Source: Chloroflexota bacterium (GTDB lineage: Bacteria; Chloroflexota; Anaerolineae; UBA1429). Taken from it: a stretch of 44,853 nucleotides of DNA. Below the pieces are notes generated by a model that was not told the DNA's origin, did no database searches, and worked only from the letters and a program-made list of their open reading frames with translations. The position numbers and the translations under genes were made by a program. The stretch lies in NCBI GenBank assembly GCA_012728955.1, contig JAAYED010000207.1, positions 1 to 44,853 on the forward strand. Direction: 5' to 3'. Of the stretch, positions 33,101-39,723 are shown piece after piece (position 1 is the first letter of the stretch; each line of letters opens with the position of its first letter).

Positions 33101-33420
33101 CCGAGATCGATGTGCGGGTGCAGATCGAGAGGCGCCCGATGTTGCGCGAGCCAGAGCCGGTGCAGCTGCGCGGGGGTGAACGCCCGCAGGGGCGGCTGGT
33201 GCTCTGGAACGATGGAATGGCCCCGGCCATGGTTGACCTGCAGCCAACGGACGTCCGACTGGGGATCTCCAGATCCGATGTTCAGGTCAAGCAGGGCAAG
33301 AGCGTACGCATCTCGGTGAGCTGGGATGGCAGCCAGCCGCCAGAGGCACCGGTCAGCATCGGCATTCGCAGTGCCGATCAAGAGTGGCAGGTACCGGTGG
33401 AGTTTACGACGAGCACCTAG
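30112..33420 (+). CDS. Zinc-ribbon pseudokinase with about seven Ig-like repeats
   Basis: 1102 aa, no TM or signal peptide. Two zinc ribbons (CPKC...CSSCG and CPSCG...CPNC, residues 7-49), then a Hanks kinase fold (about 74-325). The VAIK-type Lys105 (AVKEL) and GAPEL survive. The HRD-x-K-x2-N loop has become VPFLSPAH (204-211) and DFG has become GYG (224-226), so the phosphotransfer and Mg-binding residues are gone: a pseudokinase. After a Ser/Pro linker come about seven Ig-like repeats of 101-103 residues (397-1100), each with a Trp in a PWL-like motif (Trp441, 542, 643, 745, 848, 950) and an NGG turn. Probably a large intracellular scaffold. The RBS before ATG 30112 is weak, but the promoter is perfect consensus. 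Confidence 0.88.
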   Translation: MTNTRNCPKCNQPNPPEAAVCSSCGAELVRYCPSCGAPRPWYVAACPNCQADLQETAQFADLFRANRSGVLRSRYTLLDKIASGAVSAVYRAADVNHANRLYAVKELSTISLFRPDERREAVARLSRAIERWSQVRHPGLARVVDAFRERDRYYVVSEYVYGWSASQLLTEASSHIPPELVRNWGAQVADLLEHLHTLTDPLFVPFLSPAHLIVNPEGQVRLVGYGLGYYIRPTTYGPYGGLPGYGAPELSRQSPDSRTDIFSLGRVLYALLIGQPLERGVPKGTALDRAVPGISKQLVRVVAQAATSRRERRYERAADLASALREGALGPMEPVYGWHEQSGSALASHLTRQSEGQPSEQHSMEALGYARDPRFGPRPEPTAAALSTPTLPASSSAKLSASPTRLTLRDLPPNAPRRAVLAVRNAGGDQLTFRVASQVPWIKAPSREVSLSAGQQARVVVTVDPQALPAERVNETQALLLESNVGRLWIAASIQIRTAPALSVDQDSLDFGEVDAPQSLEITVRNQGRERLEGQIVSQVPWLEPSPALLRVQGGARATLTVRLRPERMPDGPQTVAQALLLDTNGGQSAIAAQAWRPNPHLEIAGGIDLGNVNPEAPVTDVITVSNSGDGALRGTVRSLVPWLQVSPETVQCAAGESLTLQITADTTGLGDGTVQLPQGLRVQTNGGAATLWVRLNNRAPRLEVQMALLDFGQITLGQTVAQDLVIRNSGSADLYAAVNSALDWVHTSERSVQCAPGESQIIRVTLDSSLLPRGGLYNEPIALRISSGADMQMVGLNALVLQPELTAQPMLVDFGYLDPLTPGAAEVLLTNTGTGELAWHAQSDVEWLEIEPTSGRCAEGEAASVQLRAYALGLEAGHQQASGSLAITSDAGRIKIPLRVALAAPRIAMDRTFVDLGISVNRENVAAAVRIFNRGLGLLRGTAMSDRLWLVTGRTSFECDTGHSIELSLGTDMDEFPEDLSEDRAVVSIESNGGATEIDVRVQIERRPMLREPEPVQLRGGERPQGRLVLWNDGMAPAMVDLQPTDVRLGISRSDVQVKQGKSVRISVSWDGSQPPEAPVSIGIRSADQEWQVPVEFTTST
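31300..33411 (+). repeat. Coding repeat array: about seven Ig-like domains
   Basis: Diverged in-frame repeats of about 303-309 bp within the pseudokinase gene. Aligned landmarks are a DFG-x-V/I strand at each repeat start, an N-x-G turn, the (V)PWL motif and a late L-x-S/T-NGG strand. Trp spacing is 101, 101, 102, 103 and 102 residues. The last unit lacks the Trp. Confidence 0.75.
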
Positions 33421-33473
33421 AACGAGACACAGCGGACGCCCCGTCGACACCAGCAACTGATAAGGACAAAACG

Positions 33474-33761
33474 ATGAAGCTACTGATGGCAATTGTGCGT
33501 GACGATTACGCCGCCGATGTCAGCTATGCCCTGACCAACGAAGGTTTCAGCTCGACGCGGGTGAGCACCACTGGTGGCTTTTGGCGCAGGGGCAACGTGA
33601 CCTTTCTGATCGGCGTTGAGGATGCTCAGGTGGAGCAGGCGCTCAGCATCATCGATGCCAACGCGGGCCCCGAGATCGAGGCCCGCACCGCGCCCGAAGG
33701 CCACCCGCCCCGTCGTGCCACCGTGTTTGTCATCAACACGGAAGCGTTCGAGCGCTACTAG
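33474..33761 (+). CDS. Cyclic-di-AMP receptor of the DarA/PstA (PII-like) family
   Basis: 95 aa. It starts MKLLMAIVRDDYAADVSYAL and carries the family hallmark TTGGFWRRGNVTFLIGV, with the Thr-Thr-Gly-Gly-Phe loop that contacts c-di-AMP, and ends with the ATVFVINTEAFERY strand. It is shorter than PstA (about 109 aa) because the loop before the last strand is trimmed. Family members are trimeric sensors that signal by binding partners. AAGGA lies 7 bases before ATG 33474, 53 bp after the pseudokinase gene with no terminator between, suggesting cotranscription. Confidence 0.9.
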   Translation: MKLLMAIVRDDYAADVSYALTNEGFSSTRVSTTGGFWRRGNVTFLIGVEDAQVEQALSIIDANAGPEIEARTAPEGHPPRRATVFVINTEAFERY

Positions 33762-33817
33762 CCGCTGCCAAAGCCCCCTCCTGCAGCCTGGCCCAGGGGC
33801 TAGCGCTGCGGCAGCGG
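33762..33817. terminator. Possible compound hairpin between converging genes
   Basis: Outer CCGCTGCC (33762-33769) / GGCAGCGG (33810-33817) and inner AGCCCC (33772-33777) / GGGGCT (33796-33801). It overlaps the 3' end of the LarA-like gene; no T-tract. Confidence 0.35.
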
Positions 33818-35104
33818 GCTGTGCCACCTTCCCTGCTGGTCAAAGGGAAGCGCCATCAAGTCCGACACCACCTCCAGGTCCGGATTGTTGGCGACCTCGG
33901 TAAGCATCGACTCTGAGACCAGCAGGTACTCCAGGTGCAGCGTATCCTGCACGGCAATCAGTCGCAGGTCTCGCGGTGGAATGAGCCGCTCTCGAAATCC
34001 AGCGGCCTCCACCGCTTCTCGATCGGTGTCATAGGCAAAGGGTATTTTGCCCCGCTCCATATTGCCAGAGGCCAGCACGTTTGCGCGAACAGCCGGCCAG
34101 TCGATGGCGTCCACAAGCTCGCGCGTGGTAAAGTCTGCCAGTCCCACCCCCAGAGCATTGCCCTTGCTGGCGGCCGTGACCCTGAGGACGACGAGACTGT
34201 GGATGTCCGGTGCCTCGGGCCACTCGGGCTCGCCGATCACCCGTTTCCGCCCGATGACATAGCAGTCCATGCCGGTCCCCGAGATGTTCTTGCCCAGCTG
34301 CTCCACGATACCGATATCGATCTGATGGAAGGGGATCTTGGGGCTGAGCTCACGCGCCTGACGCAGCAGGGCGGGTTCCGCATCCAGGATCTCTTCCCGC
34401 CGCAGTCCCTCCAGGCGTGCCAAGCCGCCGCGGGCATTCTCCACCAGCGCCAGCCCCGCAAGTATCGGTGCCTGGGCGAACACCACCGCTGCCACCTCGG
34501 GGATCAGCCGAGCCAGGCCCGCGTTTCCGTAGCGATGCACGGTGACAGCCTGCCGGTGTTTGCCCATGCCGATGACAGCCATCTTGCAGAGTCCACTTTC
34601 GCGATCGGCATCAAAGCTGGTGTGCTTTTTGATCCGGTTCACCATGATGATGCCCTTGGCCTGAGCAGCCTGAGCATCCAGAAACACCGGCAAGCCGGCA
34701 GGCGTCTCGCCTATTTGAACCACCGTCATTTCGCTCTTGATGGGAGCGCCCATGGTGGTCTCGTCGATGCCAAGCTCGGCCAGCAGTGCGCGCTGGCCCT
34801 CGGCGGTGCCGCCACCGTGGCTGCCCATGGCAGGAAAGATAAAAGGCCTGCCACCCCGACTGCGCACGGCATCAACGATGGCACAGAGTACCACCGGCAT
34901 GGTGGCGATCCCACGGCTCCCGGCGGTGATGGCGATCTCGTCGCCCGGATTGATTCGGGCAAGCGCTCCCGTCCTTTCCAGCTGGCGCAGCACCTCCCCG
35001 GGCACATCATCAATGGAGGGCTGCCGCCAGAGCTGGCGCACCATGGCCACACGGACGTCCGACAGATCCTGGCTGGAAGCAATGATGGTCTCGCCACCGG
35101 TCAT
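33800..35104 (-). CDS. LarA-like (DUF2088, nickel-dependent lactate racemase family) protein
   Basis: 434 aa. N-terminal domain with the AMGSHGGGTAEGQ block (LarA GxH region) and the VNRIKKHTSFDADRESGLCKMAVIGMGKH block, corresponding to the metal/cofactor-binding centre of the family. The C-terminal half has ISGTGMDCYVIGRKR and a VLRVTAASKGNALGVGLAD block. It is a divergent LarA relative, so racemase or epimerase activity on a hydroxy acid is plausible but unproven; nickel-pincer synthesis genes (larB/C/E) are not in the window. ATG 35104 with a G-rich SD is chosen over an earlier GTG frame extension. Divergent from an Ldh2-family dehydrogenase that may share the substrate. Confidence 0.8.
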   Translation of the reverse strand: MTGGETIIASSQDLSDVRVAMVRQLWRQPSIDDVPGEVLRQLERTGALARINPGDEIAITAGSRGIATMPVVLCAIVDAVRSRGGRPFIFPAMGSHGGGTAEGQRALLAELGIDETTMGAPIKSEMTVVQIGETPAGLPVFLDAQAAQAKGIIMVNRIKKHTSFDADRESGLCKMAVIGMGKHRQAVTVHRYGNAGLARLIPEVAAVVFAQAPILAGLALVENARGGLARLEGLRREEILDAEPALLRQARELSPKIPFHQIDIGIVEQLGKNISGTGMDCYVIGRKRVIGEPEWPEAPDIHSLVVLRVTAASKGNALGVGLADFTTRELVDAIDWPAVRANVLASGNMERGKIPFAYDTDREAVEAAGFRERLIPPRDLRLIAVQDTLHLEYLLVSESMLTEVANNPDLEVVSDLMALPFDQQGRWHSPLPQR

Positions 35105-35178
35105 CAGGCACCCCCCGAGTGTTGAATGTACACGCAGGTTAGCACATCCGCGTACACCTGTCACAACAGGGGCTCACA

Positions 35179-35207
35179 CTGACAGCAAGGCGGGGCTGTG
35201 GTAACAT
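35179..35207 (+). promoter_or_regulatory. Promoter of the Ldh2-family gene
   Basis: CTGACA (35179-35184), 17-base spacer, TAACAT (35202-35207), 30 bp before ATG 35238. Confidence 0.6.
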
Positions 35208-35237
35208 ATCAGATAGTCCATTTTTCTGGAGGCCTTT

Positions 35238-36269
35238 ATGGTACACGTTTCTCCATCCGTACTCATGGGACATGTCCAAGGTGTGCTGGCCGCTGCAGGC
35301 TTGCCCAAGGATCAGGCAGAGGTGGTCGCACAATCCCTGGTGGAGAGTGACCTGGCAGGACACAACTCTCACGGCGTGTTGCGGGTGGGTGCCTATGTCA
35401 ATGCCATCGAGCGAGGGGCTATCAATCCACAGGCCAAGCCCGAGACGGTGCGCTCAAGCGCCACCACCGCCCTGATCGACGGAAACGGTGCCATCGGCAT
35501 CGTTGTGGCCCAGCAGGCGATGGCCTTGGCCATGGAGAAAGCCAATGAGCACGACCTGGGGATGATTGCGGTGCGCAACCTGGGTCACACCGGCCGAATG
35601 GGAGCCTACACCTCCTACGCTGCCTCGCAGGGCTATGTAGCCATGATCATCGGGGCGGGCTCTCGGCCGGGCGGTACCGTCGCTCCCTATGGCGCAGCCA
35701 GCGCCGTCTTTAACACGGATCCCATGTCGTGGGGGCTTCCGGCCAAGGTGTTTCCGGCCGTGTACACCGACTTTGCAACCTCCGTTGCTGCCTGGGGCAA
35801 GGTGCAGAACGCCATCGATCGGGGCAAACCCATCCCCGAAGGCTGGATACTGGACAGCGAGGGTCGGCCCACTACCGACCCCAACGACCTGCGCAACGGT
35901 GTGCTGTTGCCCTTTGGCGCGCACAAGGGCTCTGGTCTGGCCTTTGTGGTGGAGGCGCTCACCGGCGGTCTATCGGGTTCCAGCTGCGCCCCCCTTCCGG
36001 ACTACAAACCGCAATACACATTGGTGATGATCGCCATTCGGGTGGAAGCTTTCCAGCCACTGGATGAGTTCCGCGCCAGGATAGACGGCCTCGTAAACGC
36101 GGTTCATTCAGCACGCCCTGCTGAGGGATTCGATCGCATTTTGGTACCTGGCGAGACTGAATGGCTCAATCGGCAGCAGGGTTTGCGTGTCGGCCTCGAA
36201 ATCTCGGACGCCGCCTGGGAACGCATCGTGGCGGCAGGAGCAAAATACGGCTACACTGTTTCCCTGTAG
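35238..36269 (+). CDS. Ldh2-family (malate/L-lactate/ureidoglycolate) dehydrogenase
   Basis: 343 aa NAD(P)-dependent oxidoreductase of the unusual Ldh2 fold, oxidising 2-hydroxy acids. Visible: ESDLAGHNSHGVLRVGAYV (catalytic His in NSHG), VRNLGHTGRMGAYTSYAA, PYGAASAVFNTDP, DFATSVAAWGKV, and LLPFGAHKGSGLAFVVEALTGGLSG near the nucleotide site. The family spans malate, lactate, ureidoglycolate and sulfolactate enzymes; substrate not decidable here. GGAGG precedes ATG 35238. It is followed 22 bp later by a D-aminopeptidase, with a LarA-like gene divergent. Confidence 0.92.
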   Translation: MVHVSPSVLMGHVQGVLAAAGLPKDQAEVVAQSLVESDLAGHNSHGVLRVGAYVNAIERGAINPQAKPETVRSSATTALIDGNGAIGIVVAQQAMALAMEKANEHDLGMIAVRNLGHTGRMGAYTSYAASQGYVAMIIGAGSRPGGTVAPYGAASAVFNTDPMSWGLPAKVFPAVYTDFATSVAAWGKVQNAIDRGKPIPEGWILDSEGRPTTDPNDLRNGVLLPFGAHKGSGLAFVVEALTGGLSGSSCAPLPDYKPQYTLVMIAIRVEAFQPLDEFRARIDGLVNAVHSARPAEGFDRILVPGETEWLNRQQGLRVGLEISDAAWERIVAAGAKYGYTVSL

Positions 36270-36291
36270 AGGCAAGGCAGCAGGAGGCAGC

Positions 36292-37068
36292 ATGAAGCTC
36301 TATATCATCACCGATCTGGAAGGGATAGCGGGAGTGGCGCGCTGGGATCAGACGGGCACCGACGCGCCCGGCTATGCACAGGCGTGTCGCCTCATGACCG
36401 AGGAGTTGCGAGCCTGTGTGGCGGGCATCCAGTTGGCGGCCGCAGATGCAGAGATCTGGGTGTGGGACGCCCACGGCCCGGGCTCGATCGATGTGGAGCG
36501 CTTTCCTCGCGGGGCACGTTTGATCAATCGAGGCTCCATTCAACCGCCCTACTTTATCGACAGCAGTTTCGATGCGGTATTCTTCCTGGGACAGCACTCC
36601 AAAGCGCGAACACGCAACGGCAACCTGTGCCACACCTACTCCTCGGCGACGGTGGATGGTTACTGGATCAATGGAATCGAACTGGGTGAATTTGGCTGCC
36701 GCGCGGCTTTGGCCGGCAGCATGGGGGTGCCTACTGTTTTTGTAAGTGGTGACGACACCATGGCAGCCGAGGCCAGGGCACTCATCCCCAATATCGAGGT
36801 GGCACAGGTCAAGGTGGGCCTTGGCCCCCAGCTGGCCCTGCATCTGGCGCCGGAGGACGCGCGGGACCTGGTGCGTGACACTGCCGCCGCAGCCGTTCAA
36901 AGAGTCGCCGAGATCGCTCCCTATGTCATTGCGGGGCCGCCCTATGAGCAACGCATCGTGATCACGGGCCGGGCGGATGCCGGGTCGCTGCTGCGCAGCG
37001 GGTTTGAGCAGCGCAGTGCCAATACCTTTGTCAAAGTGGCAGAGCGCCTGGAAGACCTGAACATCTGA
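36292..37068 (+). CDS. M55 family D-aminopeptidase (DppA-like)
   Basis: 258 aa zinc peptidase of the DppA family, which releases D-amino acids from short peptides such as D-Ala-D-Ala. The DppA active-site residues fall at matching positions: Asp8 and Glu10 (ITDLEG), His61 (DAHG), His102 (GQHSKA), the proposed nucleophile Thr115 (CHTYSS) and Glu133 (LGEFG). No signal peptide, so cytoplasmic. ATG 36292 has AGGAGG upstream; the longer in-frame version reads into the previous gene. Probably cotranscribed with the Ldh2 gene, suggesting use of cell-wall peptides. Confidence 0.92.
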   Translation: MKLYIITDLEGIAGVARWDQTGTDAPGYAQACRLMTEELRACVAGIQLAAADAEIWVWDAHGPGSIDVERFPRGARLINRGSIQPPYFIDSSFDAVFFLGQHSKARTRNGNLCHTYSSATVDGYWINGIELGEFGCRAALAGSMGVPTVFVSGDDTMAAEARALIPNIEVAQVKVGLGPQLALHLAPEDARDLVRDTAAAAVQRVAEIAPYVIAGPPYEQRIVITGRADAGSLLRSGFEQRSANTFVKVAERLEDLNI

Positions 37069-37155
37069 CGCGCGCAGCCGCTACCGCAGCAGGGCTGAAG
37101 GAGAACGTTCGAGTGACAGCGTCGCCACACATGCACGGGCACAAGGAGACGAACC

Positions 37156-37416
37156 ATGCCCAAAGTAGATCCTGACCTGCGTCAGGAGTGGAAGGATGGC
37201 GAGAACCGCACTTTTTCGCTGATTCTTCGAGTCACCGGTGACTTGGAAGCCAGAGCGGAAGTTCTGGAAGAGATCGGCTGCCAGGTGCGTCGCCGTTTTC
37301 GCCTGACCAGCTCGATCAGTGTGCGTTGTACTGGCGAGACGGCGCTGGCATTGACGCGCCGCTCCTGGGTCACCAAGGTGGAGCGCGACTCGGCGCTCCG
37401 CGTCTTTGGAGGCTGA
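37156..37416 (+). CDS. Small protein resembling a subtilisin propeptide/I9 inhibitor
   Basis: 86 aa. The pattern is SLILRVTGDLEARAEVLEEI - GCQVRRRFRLTSSISVRCTG - ALALTRRSWVTKVERDS. That is the beta-alpha-beta-beta-alpha-beta order of peptidase inhibitor I9 propeptides, ending with the V-x-x-V-E-x-D strand that normally runs into the protease. Here it is a free-standing gene: AAGGAG before ATG 37156, stop at 37416, then the subtilase ATG 6 bp later. It may act in trans as folding aid or inhibitor of the adjacent protease. Assignment rests on pattern, not on strong identity. Confidence 0.6.
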   Translation: MPKVDPDLRQEWKDGENRTFSLILRVTGDLEARAEVLEEIGCQVRRRFRLTSSISVRCTGETALALTRRSWVTKVERDSALRVFGG

Positions 37417-37421
37417 CGGCT

Positions 37422-38693
37422 ATGGCGAGAGCGCGCAAACTGAGCGACGAGCTCGTGGTGAGCATGGGCCGCACCGCTCCCAATCGACAGATACCGGTGA
37501 TCGTGCGCTACAGCCCCAATCGTGTGGTCATGCGTGCCAAAGGGCCAGCGCTGCCGGGCGTAAGCGAGAGTTACAACTATCGTCTGGCGCCGCTGGCGCA
37601 CATGCATGCCACACCGCAGGCCTTGCAGAGCCTCTCGCGCGATCCGGAGATCGTGCGCATTTATCGGGACCTGCCCGTCCGGGCCCTTATGGACACCGCC
37701 TCAAGAATCGTGCGGGTGCCAGAGGTGCTCAGGATGGGCGTGGACGGTTCGGGCGTGCGCATCGCCGTGATCGACACGGGGGTAGACCTGCACCACCCCG
37801 ATTTTCATGGACGCATCGCCGAGGCTGTTGACCTGGTGGGTGAAGGGCCCAACGATCAGAACGGACACGGTACCCATTGCGCCGGCGTTGCGCTGGGCAG
37901 CGGCATCGCCAGCGCCGGAAGATACCGTGGCATCGCCCCGGGGGCGCTGCTGTATGCGGCCAAGGCGCTGCATCGCAACGGTCAGGGGATGATGAGCGAT
38001 GTGATGGCGGGCATCGAGTGGGCCGTGGAACACAAAGTCCAGATTATCAGCCTGTCGCTGGGCGGGCCGGGCTCCAGCGACGGACACGACGCGCTGTCAG
38101 ACATCTGCGACGCTGCCGTAGCGGCGGGAGTGGTGGTAGTAGTGGCCGCCGGCAACGACGGACCGGGAAGCTCTACCATCGGTTCTCCGGGAGCGGCCCG
38201 TCGGGTAATCACCGTCGGCGCTACGGACGATACCGATACCATTGCCAGCTTTTCATCGCGGGGGCCTACCGCCGATAACCGCGTCAAACCGGACGTGGTG
38301 GCTCCGGGCCACCGCATCGCGGCCGCACGAGCCAGAAACACCGAGCTGGGCACGCCGGTGGATCCTTACTATACCGAGCTCTCTGGCACCAGTATGGCAA
38401 CGCCCCTGGTGGCCGGAGTATGCGCGCTCATCCTGGCGCGTGAACCGGGTTTATCGCCCGAACAGGTCAAAGCCCGCCTGATGAACACTGCCATCGACCT
38501 GCAGCAGCATCCTTGCCTGCAGGGCCGCGGCAGGGTGGACGCGCTGCGGGCCGTTTGGAACGACAAGGGCAGGGCCCCGTCGCGACCGCAGCCACAGCCA
38601 CAACCCCAGAAGCCCGCCCCTCAGGCTCCCAGCGGCTGCCTCACCAGCATCACCGCGTCCCTACGTCGGGCACTGTATCGTCGCCGCCGCTGA
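37422..38693 (+). CDS. Intracellular S8 subtilisin-like serine protease
   Basis: 423 aa without a signal peptide. The catalytic triad is complete: Asp118 in AVIDTGVDLHHPDF, His149 in GHGTHCAG, Ser324 in SGTSMATPLVAG, with the oxyanion Asn245 in AAGNDGPG. Residues about 22-90 form an I9-like prosequence (IPVIVRYSPNRVV...DPEIVRIYRDLPV). A Pro/Gln-rich and then Arg-rich tail (RRALYRRRR) closes the protein. GGAGG at the end of the small inhibitor-like gene serves as its SD (spacer about 9), so the pair is coupled. A strong terminator follows. Likely role: intracellular proteolysis, upstream of D-amino acid or peptide use. Confidence 0.93.
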   Translation: MARARKLSDELVVSMGRTAPNRQIPVIVRYSPNRVVMRAKGPALPGVSESYNYRLAPLAHMHATPQALQSLSRDPEIVRIYRDLPVRALMDTASRIVRVPEVLRMGVDGSGVRIAVIDTGVDLHHPDFHGRIAEAVDLVGEGPNDQNGHGTHCAGVALGSGIASAGRYRGIAPGALLYAAKALHRNGQGMMSDVMAGIEWAVEHKVQIISLSLGGPGSSDGHDALSDICDAAVAAGVVVVVAAGNDGPGSSTIGSPGAARRVITVGATDDTDTIASFSSRGPTADNRVKPDVVAPGHRIAAARARNTELGTPVDPYYTELSGTSMATPLVAGVCALILAREPGLSPEQVKARLMNTAIDLQQHPCLQGRGRVDALRAVWNDKGRAPSRPQPQPQPQKPAPQAPSGCLTSITASLRRALYRRRR

Positions 38694-38720
38694 GAGGAGC
38701 GGCTGACACTGGCAAACGTC

Positions 38721-38746
38721 AGCGGGCTCCCCGTGGGGAGCCCGCT
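38721..38746. terminator. Hairpin terminator between subtilase and amidase genes
   Basis: Stem AGCGGGCTCC (38721-38730) / GGAGCCCGCT (38737-38746), loop CCGTGG. It serves converging transcripts; TTGATG follows on the plus side. Confidence 0.75.
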
Positions 38747-38777
38747 TGATGCTTCACTACCTAGAGGGCCATGCGCC

Positions 38778-39707
38778 TCAGGCCTTGCGCTCCTGGTTCA
38801 AGAGCAGCTTTTCCATCTCGGCGACGCTGAGAATCTTGCCGGAACCATCGGCGCGCATGAGCAGGCCCTCGGAAAAGACCTGCGCCACATAGGCCTGACC
38901 AGCGATATTGAGTTGCATCTCGGCGGTGATCGGGCCCAGCAGGCGGCGGCGTGCCGCCTCTTTGCTGAGTGGCGATTCGGGCCTTGCAGGAATCAGACGT
39001 CGCTTGATCATCCACAACAGGGCCTCACGCATCTGCCGGACCTGTGCCGCGGGATCATTGGGCGCTGCAGGGGTCTTGCTGCGACGATAACCATCGATCC
39101 ACTGCGCCACCTGCGGTATGATCCATTCTTTTTGCACCGCCCTGCCCGGGCAGCTCTTGCTGCCCAGGTCGCGATGGAACCCCAGATTGGCGATATCGAG
39201 CCCAAACTTGACATGTAACATGCCCAACACAGCGATGGTGTTGTCCAGCGTGGCCCCTGAAGGCAGCTGCTCATCATAGTTGCCCACCATCTCTACGTGG
39301 CGTGTTCCCGTGTTGTGCCCCCGCACGCCCACGCCATCCAGACGGAGATCGCTGAAAAGCCAGATTCCATCGTCCGCGACAAAGATGTGAGGGCCCGCCG
39401 TCCACCCTTCGCGCAGCGTACCATCGACGTCTCGCCATAGCTGCTTCTCGTAGTACTTTTTCATGGCAGCGATGGTAGATTTGCCCTTCCAAGACTCGCG
39501 GGTCGGCTTCCAAGTATGGTGGAGAAAGACCCGGGTGGGCTGTGGATCGAGAATCTTGAGTCTCTCCACATAGGTGATGAAACTCGACTCGTTCATCACA
39601 CGCCCATCGATCACCATCGGCGCTGACTTGATTGGACGTTCTGCCAGGGTCCTCGGACCGCGCCAGTCACTCACACGATAGCCTGAATTATGTCGATCCG
39701 AGTACAT
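38778..39707 (-). CDS. N-acetylmuramoyl-L-alanine amidase, PGRP/amidase_2 type
   Basis: 309 aa. The amidase_2 domain spans about residues 55-205: zinc ligands His63/64 (VFLHHTW), His178 and Cys186 (GFHRDLGSKSCPG), plus the substrate loop WTAGPHIFVADDGIWLF and the RGHNTGTRHVEMVGNYDE block. The C-terminal part is helical and ends with two short motifs around GKILSVAEMEKLLL. It cleaves the muramoyl-L-alanine bond of peptidoglycan. No signal peptide is seen, so export would need a holin or other route; phage endolysins share this. GGAGGTG precedes ATG 39707. It is 16 bp downstream of the LysM glycosidase gene, likely cotranscribed. Confidence 0.88.
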   Translation of the reverse strand: MYSDRHNSGYRVSDWRGPRTLAERPIKSAPMVIDGRVMNESSFITYVERLKILDPQPTRVFLHHTWKPTRESWKGKSTIAAMKKYYEKQLWRDVDGTLREGWTAGPHIFVADDGIWLFSDLRLDGVGVRGHNTGTRHVEMVGNYDEQLPSGATLDNTIAVLGMLHVKFGLDIANLGFHRDLGSKSCPGRAVQKEWIIPQVAQWIDGYRRSKTPAAPNDPAAQVRQMREALLWMIKRRLIPARPESPLSKEAARRRLLGPITAEMQLNIAGQAYVAQVFSEGLLMRADGSGKILSVAEMEKLLLNQERKA

Positions 39708-39723
39708 GGCACCTCCAAAGAGG

